5,241 nucleotides of DNA from Flavobacteriales bacterium (lineage in GTDB: Bacteria; Bacteroidota; Bacteroidia; Flavobacteriales; BACL11): the NCBI GenBank assembly GCA_018695965.1, contig JABHQB010000115.1, positions 1 to 5,241 on the forward strand, given 5' to 3'. Positions within the stretch are counted from its first letter, which is position 1, and each line of letters starts with the position of its first letter. Under the pieces are notes generated by a model. It ran no database searches, was not told the origin of the DNA, and worked only from the letters and a program-made list of their open reading frames with translations. Below, in pieces: positions 1 to 5,241 of the stretch. The position numbers and the translations under genes were made by a program.

Positions 1-1935
1 ACAAGAAGACTTGTTGATGTATCTTCTGATGTTGTTGTTGTAGAGGAAGATTGTTTAACTTTAAGAGGTCTTGTTACAACTGCTCTTAAAAATAATGAGG
101 ATATTATAGAATCATTATACAATAGAATTTTAGGTAGAGTAAATCTTCATGATATTTATCATCCAAAAACAGATAAGTTAATTGTAGAATCTGGTTCTGA
201 TATTACTGAGGAAATTGCTAAAGCAATTGATGAGTCAGGTATTGAAGAAGTAGAAATAAGATCAGCACTTACTTGTGAAACAAAAAGAGGAATCTGTACT
301 AAGTGTTATGGTAGAAGTATGTCATCAGCAAAAATGGCTCAAAAAGGTGAAGCAGTTGGTGTTATTGCGGCTCAATCAATTGGAGAGCCTGGAACACAAC
401 TTACACTTCGAACTTTTCATGTTGGGGGTACCGCTTCCAGATCTGCTATTGACGCAAGTGTTATAATCAAGAAGCCTGGTGTTATAGTAATTGATGATTT
501 AAGAACAATTAACACTAAGAATGAAGATGGAAATAATATAGAATTAGTAGTTTCTAGATCAGCAGAATTAAGAGTTATTGATCCTAAACAAGATGTTGTG
601 ATTGCTACACATAATATTCCTTATGGTTCAACTATTTACATTAAAGATGGGGATGTGCAGAAGGGAGATGTTATTTGTGATTGGGATCCGTATAATGCTG
701 TAATCATCTCTGAGATTGATGGTGTTACTGAATTTGATTATATTGAAGAAGGTGTTACTTATAGAGTTGAGTCTGATGATTTAACAGGATTTAAACAGAA
801 GGTAATTATTGATAGTAGAAGTAGAAAACAATCTCCTACAATTATTATTAAAGGAAAGAAAAAAGATGGTGAAAGATCTTATAGTATTCCGGTAGGGGCT
901 CATGTTTCACTAGATGATAAACAGGTAATTAAAAAAGGATCTATTCTATGTAAAATACCTAGAACTATTGGTTCTTCTGGAGATATCACAGGGGGTCTTC
1001 CTAGAGTAACTCAGTTATTTGAGGCGAGGAATCCTTCTAATCCTGCTGTAGTTTCTGAAATTGACGGTATTGTATCTTTTGGTCCTAAGATTAAGAGAGG
1101 AAACAAAGAGATTATTGTTACATCAAAAGATGATCAGATTAAAAAATATTTAGTTCCTTTATCAAAACACATTTTGGTACAAGAACATGATTTCGTAAGA
1201 GCTGGTTCAGCACTTTGTGATGGAAATATTACTCCTAAAGATATTTTAGCTATTAAAGGTGTTAAAGCGGTTCAGGAGTATATTGTAAATGAAGTACAGG
1301 AAGTTTACCGATTACAAGGTGTGAAAATTAATGACAAACACTTTGAGGTTATTGTAAGACAAATGATGAGAAAAGTAGAAGTACTTGACGCTGGTGATAC
1401 TAGTTTGTTAGAAAAACAGTTAGTTGATAAGAATTATTTTATGGAAGCTAATGATAAGATTTTTGATAAGAAATATATTGAAGATCCAGGTGATTCTGAG
1501 AACTTACAAGCTGGTCAGTTAGTGTCCGTTCGTCAGTTAAGAGAGGAGAATTCTAGATTAAAAAGAAAAGATTTGAAATTAGTTCAAGTTGTAGATGCAA
1601 CTCATGCAGTTTCTAATCCAATACTTCAAGGAATTACAAGAGCCTCATTACATACTGATAGTTGGGTTTCTGCAGCTTCATTCCAGGAAACTACAAAAGT
1701 TCTAAATGAAGCATCTATTAGAGCAAAAATTGATACTTTAAAAGGATTAAAAGAAAATGTAATTGTAGGTCATAAAATTCCTGCAGGTACTGGTCTTTTT
1801 GAAAATAAAAATACAATTGTTGGTTCTCAGGTTGAAATGGATAGGTTAGAATCATTGAAGAGTGAAAAGCTGGAAATTACAGAAGAAGAAACTATTGAAG
1901 TGTCAGAAACTGTTGCAGTGATTAAAGAAGATTAA
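1..1935 (+). CDS. rpoC: DNA-directed RNA polymerase subunit beta', C-terminal part (5' truncated by window edge)
   Basis: Beta' forms the catalytic core of RNA polymerase with beta, alpha and omega. The reading frame is open from base 1, giving 644 residues; bacterial RpoC of this phylum is about 1,400 residues, so roughly the first half is missing. The methionine at 319 is internal, not a start. Numbering from base 1, the second zinc site is complete: Cys18, then Cys92, Cys99 and Cys102 in a CX6CX2C cluster. The bridge-helix-to-trigger-loop signature GEAVGVIAAQSIGEPGTQ begins at residue 116, followed by the trigger-loop segment TLRTFHVGG with Arg137 and His140, equivalent to E. coli R933 and H936. 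About 175 residues (144-317) then separate it from the second trigger-loop half (DITGGLPRV, 328-336), matching the position of the lineage insertion SI3. Near the end, VNEVQEVYRLQGVKINDKH and the ASFQETTKVLNEA segment are classic RpoC. The protein closes with a Glu-rich tail and TAA. It is presumably the distal part of an rpoB-rpoC operon. Confidence 0.98.
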   Translation, partial: TRRLVDVSSDVVVVEEDCLTLRGLVTTALKNNEDIIESLYNRILGRVNLHDIYHPKTDKLIVESGSDITEEIAKAIDESGIEEVEIRSALTCETKRGICTKCYGRSMSSAKMAQKGEAVGVIAAQSIGEPGTQLTLRTFHVGGTASRSAIDASVIIKKPGVIVIDDLRTINTKNEDGNNIELVVSRSAELRVIDPKQDVVIATHNIPYGSTIYIKDGDVQKGDVICDWDPYNAVIISEIDGVTEFDYIEEGVTYRVESDDLTGFKQKVIIDSRSRKQSPTIIIKGKKKDGERSYSIPVGAHVSLDDKQVIKKGSILCKIPRTIGSSGDITGGLPRVTQLFEARNPSNPAVVSEIDGIVSFGPKIKRGNKEIIVTSKDDQIKKYLVPLSKHILVQEHDFVRAGSALCDGNITPKDILAIKGVKAVQEYIVNEVQEVYRLQGVKINDKHFEVIVRQMMRKVEVLDAGDTSLLEKQLVDKNYFMEANDKIFDKKYIEDPGDSENLQAGQLVSVRQLREENSRLKRKDLKLVQVVDATHAVSNPILQGITRASLHTDSWVSAASFQETTKVLNEASIRAKIDTLKGLKENVIVGHKIPAGTGLFENKNTIVGSQVEMDRLESLKSEKLEITEEETIEVSETVAVIKED

Positions 1936-1947
1936 AAATATTTTATT

Positions 1948-2262
1948 ATGTCTGAAGAAAAGAAAAAAGAAGGATTAAATATTGAGTTGGGTGAAGATGT
2001 TGCTCAAGGTACATACAGTAACCTTGCAATAATCAATCATTCACCATCAGAATTTATTGTTGATTTTATTCAAATGATGCCAGGAGTTCCAAAGGCAAAA
2101 GTAAAATCGAGAGTGATTTTAACTCCTCAACATGCAAAAAGATTGATGAAAGCTTTAGTAGATAACATATCTAAGTTTGAAGACCAGTTTGGTAAGATTG
2201 CAGATGTAGATCCAAATAAAGGAATCCCAATGAATTTTGGAGGACCTACGGCACAGGCTTAA
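1948..2262 (+). CDS. DUF3467 domain-containing protein, rpoC-linked
   Basis: This encodes a 104-residue protein of unknown function that I recognise as the DUF3467 family, commonly found immediately after rpoC in Bacteroidota. The conserved core runs from about residue 23 to 86: a segment around NHSPSEFIVDF, then the family's PGVPKAKVKSR stretch, then LTPQHAKRLMKAL leading into a predicted amphipathic helix. The N-terminus is charged and probably flexible (MSEEKKKEG), and the tail is Gly/Pro-rich. There is no signal peptide or membrane segment, so it should be cytoplasmic. The ATG lies 12 bases after the rpoC stop codon with no Shine-Dalgarno sequence, only an A/T-rich leader as is usual in this phylum, and the intrinsic terminator follows within 15 bases. 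It is therefore most likely co-transcribed with rpoC and under the same control. A role near RNA polymerase is only an inference from position; no enzymatic motif is visible. Confidence 0.9.
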   Translation: MSEEKKKEGLNIELGEDVAQGTYSNLAIINHSPSEFIVDFIQMMPGVPKAKVKSRVILTPQHAKRLMKALVDNISKFEDQFGKIADVDPNKGIPMNFGGPTAQA

Positions 2263-2276
2263 AATTATTCTATTTT

Positions 2277-2306
2277 AAAAAACCAGTTGAAAAACTGGTT
2301 TTTTTT
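2277..2306 (+). terminator. Rho-independent terminator of the rpoC-DUF3467 unit, possibly bidirectional
   Basis: A perfect 8-bp stem is visible: AACCAGTT (2281-2288) pairs with AACTGGTT (2293-2300) around a GAAA tetraloop (2289-2292), a GNRA loop that stabilises hairpins. The stem can extend by four A-T pairs using AAAA at 2277-2280. On the plus strand the GG of the 3' arm is followed by eight Ts (2299-2306). On the minus strand the same hairpin is followed by six Ts, so it could also stop the convergent peptidase gene, whose stop codon lies about 20 bases away. The position, just after the DUF3467 stop and between two convergent genes, fits. Confidence 0.9.
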
Positions 2307-2326
2307 GTGAGATATTTTGGATGTAT

Positions 2327-5194
2327 TTAGAATCCAAATCCGCTTATTTGAAGATTAGCATTTAATTGTAATCTAATTCCTTCATGATATTTTCCACCAT
2401 TAAATAAACCGTTCTCAGTAAAAACTGGAATGTAGACACCAATACCTGATAGATTTATTTTTAATCCTGATCCATAAGCGTAATTATCTCCATCAGTTCC
2501 AGCTTCAGTATAAATATCTAGGTTTTTATGCAAATTATAATCTAAACTTAAGGATGTTAAGAAATTATCAGAAGTGATATCAGTGTAATGTTTTAATCCT
2601 CCCTCACGTATAAATAATTGTTTACTTAAAGTTCCGTCAATTTCGCTTCTGGCATATGATTTTTCCGAGAAGGTGTAATCCATATTACCATTCCAAGAAC
2701 TCATTCGTAGATCGTATGTAGAGTTCTGACTATTAACATATCCAAAATAACCTCTTATATTTATTCTTTTACTTTGATTCAGATGATAATTATAATTCAT
2801 AATAATATTTGCTTTTGTAAATTCTCCTCCCTTCTCTAGTTGTAGATGAAATGAATAAGGATGTAAAGTTCTTGCATTGGAGAAAGTGTAATTTCCTTTA
2901 ATAAATTCTAAAGTTTCCTCCTCTTTTTCTAGATAAATGTAAGAAGCTTTTAGGTAATGATCTTTTTTATCTCTTAAGGAAGATTTATTTAGTGTGAGAT
3001 CTATTGATGGAGAGACTCTTTTATAAGTTTTCTTGTAGTCCCAATTAAATTGTTCTGCATCTAAACTAAATTTGGCTTTCGAAAAGATAAAAGAATGAGA
3101 ATATTTTGTAAAAGATAGATTTCCTCTACCAACTAATTCTCTTGTTCCGAAACTATACATAGGTGAGATTTTGTAGGAGAATCCTCCTTTAGGAATAAAT
3201 TTATTATAAATACTTAATCCGGAAGAAAACTGATTGTATTTATTCCAACTTAGATTAGGATGATAGAAAAATTGTGTTTTCTCTGGGTTATAAACACTTC
3301 CAATTAGTTGTAGTTTTATAGGTTCACATTGTTTAAACAAACCTTTTGTTTTGTAGATGTTATTATTTCTATTGGTTTCAGGCATTACTCCATTATAATC
3401 AATTCGGATATGGTCGTAATCTCCATTAATATAAGGAACTGTTTTTGTTCCTTCAAAACCATCTACCCAGAGTTCTTCACTACTAACTCCATCTGTTACA
3501 CCGCAAATTACAACAGGTCCAGGAATAGTTCCATTATTTTTTAAAGTAATATGTAGGTTTTTCGGTTCTTTATCAATTTTACTAATAGAGTAGTCCAACT
3601 GATTTGTTGTAGTAATCATATTGTTAAAAAACCATGATAAATCTTTTCCTGTTATATCTTCAAAGATTGCTTTCAAATCTTCTGGTTGAGGGTGTTTAAA
3701 TTTCCACTTTTCAAAATATTCTTTCATGCAATCATCAAAAATCTCCTGACCAAGATATGCAGCTAAATAGTCGAACACAATATAGGTTTTCATATACACA
3801 ATTCCACCATAATTCATCATTGTATATTCTGCAGAAGGAAAATCTATTGGCTGATCTTTTGCAGTCCAAGCTCCAATAAGATACATCAATTCTCCCATAA
3901 CATTTTTAGTTGTAATATTTTCTAAATCGAATATTTTTTTAAGTTTATTAGGTATTGGTATCATCTCATCTAACATATTATGTTCAGGATATTTTGTCAT
4001 CATATACCTTTGTTCGTTGTATGTATTTATTCCCTCATCCATCCAAGCGTGATCTCTTTCGTTAGTTCCTAGAATACCGTAAAACCAATTATGTCCTACT
4101 TCATGCATAATAACTTCTTCTAGCATTTTTGGACTACCACTTTCACCAATCACCGTTACATTAGGGTATTCCATCCCACCACCAGCAGAAATAGTACCGT
4201 CTACTGCTGTGCAATAATTGTATGGATAATCTCCATTCCATAGAGAGTAATAGTAAACAGCATCATGCATATATTCTATTGAGTTCTTCCAAAGATGAGC
4301 TTCATTATTAGTAAACATAGTATAAAGTGTAACTGTTCTTCCAGAATAAGGTAGTTCTACTTTACCTTTTAGTACATGATATCTTTTGTCGGCGAACCAA
4401 CCAAAATCATGAACCTTTTCTTGAGTAAATCGAATTGTTTTGGTTTTCTTATCTGATTCAGGGAAACTCATATCAGAATCAAATCTTGAAATAGTATCAG
4501 TCATTTCAGCAAGCTCATCTAATCTGACATGCTCTCCTTTATTTTGTAAATCTCCAGTTGCACCAACTGTATAATTTCTTGGCAAAGTAATACTCACATC
4601 AAAACTTCCAAACTCAGAATAAAACTCTCCTTGACTTAAATATGGCATAATGTGCCATCCATCTTTATCATAAACTGCTGGTTTTGGGTACCATTGTGTT
4701 ATCATATAAGATTGATCTACATGACCAAGTCTTGAAAATCTTGCATCAGGTATTTTAACTTTAAATGGAGTTTTAATTGTAATTGTTTCTCCTGCTTTTA
4801 TTGGTTTATTCAAAATTAGTTTGCAGATGTCAATATGTTCAGGATGATATTTCAAATCTACTTTCTTTCCATTAATAGTAAAATTTAAGTCTGTAATATA
4901 ACCTCTATCTTCTTCAGTTGCATAATATAAATCTGTATTTCCACCTTCTAACTCATGTTTTGCAAGTGCAGTTGAATTATCTTTATATGCATTAGGCCAA
5001 ATATGAAACCATAAAAAATCTAAATCATCAGGAGAATTATTTGTATATTCTATTATTTCTTCTGCAATTAGAGTGTGATTCTTGTCATTAAGTTCTACAC
5101 TAATATTGTAGTTTACTTCTTGTTGAAAGTAATCTTGTGCAGATATACTTACACTTAAAAGTGTTAATAGGGATAGTGTTAGTTTTTTATACAT
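2327..5194 (-). CDS. Exported M1-family zinc metallopeptidase with C-terminal beta-barrel-like domain
   Basis: This 955-residue protein is predicted to be a zinc-dependent (amino)peptidase of family M1 acting in the cell envelope. The N-terminus is a Sec signal peptide (KK, then a Leu-rich core, probable cleavage after Ala19 in SISA-QD); there is no lipobox cysteine. Residues about 25-215 are the M1 N-terminal beta domain, including the LWFHIWPNAYKDN stretch typical of Bacteroidota members. The catalytic domain (about 285-530) has GGMEYP (339-344, the exopeptidase GxMEN position with Glu342), the zinc motif HEVGH (364-368), the third ligand Glu387 in DEG at exactly X18 spacing, and Tyr462 (YGG) as candidate catalytic tyrosine. 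Residues about 535-605 look like a small beta-sandwich. From about 620 to the end, many short strands with alternating hydrophobic and polar residues and a terminal Phe suggest an outer-membrane beta-barrel. The ATG at 5194 is chosen because it gives the signal peptide directly. It stands alone, convergent with rpoC. Substrate unknown; the M1 assignment is very secure, the barrel less so. Confidence 0.95.
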   Translation of the reverse strand: MYKKLTLSLLTLLSVSISAQDYFQQEVNYNISVELNDKNHTLIAEEIIEYTNNSPDDLDFLWFHIWPNAYKDNSTALAKHELEGGNTDLYYATEEDRGYITDLNFTINGKKVDLKYHPEHIDICKLILNKPIKAGETITIKTPFKVKIPDARFSRLGHVDQSYMITQWYPKPAVYDKDGWHIMPYLSQGEFYSEFGSFDVSITLPRNYTVGATGDLQNKGEHVRLDELAEMTDTISRFDSDMSFPESDKKTKTIRFTQEKVHDFGWFADKRYHVLKGKVELPYSGRTVTLYTMFTNNEAHLWKNSIEYMHDAVYYYSLWNGDYPYNYCTAVDGTISAGGGMEYPNVTVIGESGSPKMLEEVIMHEVGHNWFYGILGTNERDHAWMDEGINTYNEQRYMMTKYPEHNMLDEMIPIPNKLKKIFDLENITTKNVMGELMYLIGAWTAKDQPIDFPSAEYTMMNYGGIVYMKTYIVFDYLAAYLGQEIFDDCMKEYFEKWKFKHPQPEDLKAIFEDITGKDLSWFFNNMITTTNQLDYSISKIDKEPKNLHITLKNNGTIPGPVVICGVTDGVSSEELWVDGFEGTKTVPYINGDYDHIRIDYNGVMPETNRNNNIYKTKGLFKQCEPIKLQLIGSVYNPEKTQFFYHPNLSWNKYNQFSSGLSIYNKFIPKGGFSYKISPMYSFGTRELVGRGNLSFTKYSHSFIFSKAKFSLDAEQFNWDYKKTYKRVSPSIDLTLNKSSLRDKKDHYLKASYIYLEKEEETLEFIKGNYTFSNARTLHPYSFHLQLEKGGEFTKANIIMNYNYHLNQSKRINIRGYFGYVNSQNSTYDLRMSSWNGNMDYTFSEKSYARSEIDGTLSKQLFIREGGLKHYTDITSDNFLTSLSLDYNLHKNLDIYTEAGTDGDNYAYGSGLKINLSGIGVYIPVFTENGLFNGGKYHEGIRLQLNANLQISGFGF

Positions 5195-5215
5195 AGTTTA
5201 TTTTATTAAAAGTTC

Positions 5216-5223
5216 TAAAATTA
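5216..5223 (-). promoter_or_regulatory. Weak candidate Bacteroidota -7 promoter element for the M1 peptidase gene
   Basis: On the minus strand this reads TAATTTTA, one mismatch from the Bacteroidota housekeeping -7 consensus TAnnTTTG. It lies 21 bases upstream of the ATG, which would give a very short 5' leader. The matching -33 TTG element would fall at or beyond the window edge, so it cannot be checked here. In such AT-rich sequence a chance match is likely. The remaining 5195-5215 leader is A/T-rich with no Shine-Dalgarno sequence. Confidence 0.25.
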
Positions 5224-5241
5224 CAAAAATTCCGAATATGA

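Noticed and set aside
319..321. ATG at 319 as the start of a separate short RpoC-like gene
   Set aside because: The same frame is open back to base 1 and encodes the conserved Cys18, Cys92, Cys99 and Cys102 zinc site of RpoC, so the methionine is internal and no split gene is present.
275..466. 63-codon plus-strand open frame overlapping rpoC
   Set aside because: It lies out of frame inside the conserved zinc-site and trigger-loop coding sequence of rpoC, and its product resembles nothing; it is a shadow frame.
1810..1932. Glu-rich C-terminal tail of RpoC as a possible frameshifted or foreign extension
   Set aside because: The frame is continuous and codon use is unchanged; variable acidic ends are common in RpoC, so there is no sign of frameshift or fusion.
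3329..3544. 71-codon plus-strand open frame opposite the peptidase gene
   Set aside because: It is antisense to the M1 protein's post-catalytic region, has an atypical Ile/Ser/Asn-rich composition and no family features; chance frame in AT-rich sequence.
5195..5241. Start of another gene or a regulatory RNA at the right edge
   Set aside because: Only 47 AT-rich bases are visible, with no hairpin and no convincing open frame; it is simply treated as upstream region of the peptidase gene.

Overview
The window looks like chromosomal core sequence from an AT-rich member of the Bacteroidota, probably Flavobacteriales-like. The pointers are an RpoC of Bacteroidota character followed at once by a DUF3467 gene (an arrangement I know from this phylum), starts without a visible Shine-Dalgarno sequence but with A/T-rich leaders, and an M1 peptidase of the large Bacteroidota exported type. 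Genus cannot be read from the sequence.

Layout: bases 1-1935 (+) hold the C-terminal 644 residues of the RNA polymerase beta' subunit (rpoC), whose 5' part lies outside the window. Twelve bases later, 1948-2262 (+) encodes a 104-residue DUF3467 protein, almost certainly on the same transcript. A strong intrinsic hairpin with a GAAA loop and U-tract (2277-2306) closes this unit. Converging from the other side, 2327-5194 (-) encodes a 955-residue exported M1-family zinc metallopeptidase with an intact HEXXH-X18-E site and a C-terminal region that reads like an outer-membrane beta-barrel. The last 47 bases (5195-5241) are its AT-rich upstream region, with a weak match to the Bacteroidota -7 promoter element.

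The two units are functionally unrelated: transcription machinery plus a small conserved partner of unknown role on one side, and cell-envelope peptide hydrolysis on the other. They share only the convergent terminator region. I found no mobile element, CRISPR array, RNA gene, toxin-antitoxin pair or defence system, and no clearly new biological system. The two points that most merit follow-up are the peptidase-barrel architecture and the unexplained DUF3467 protein tied to rpoC.
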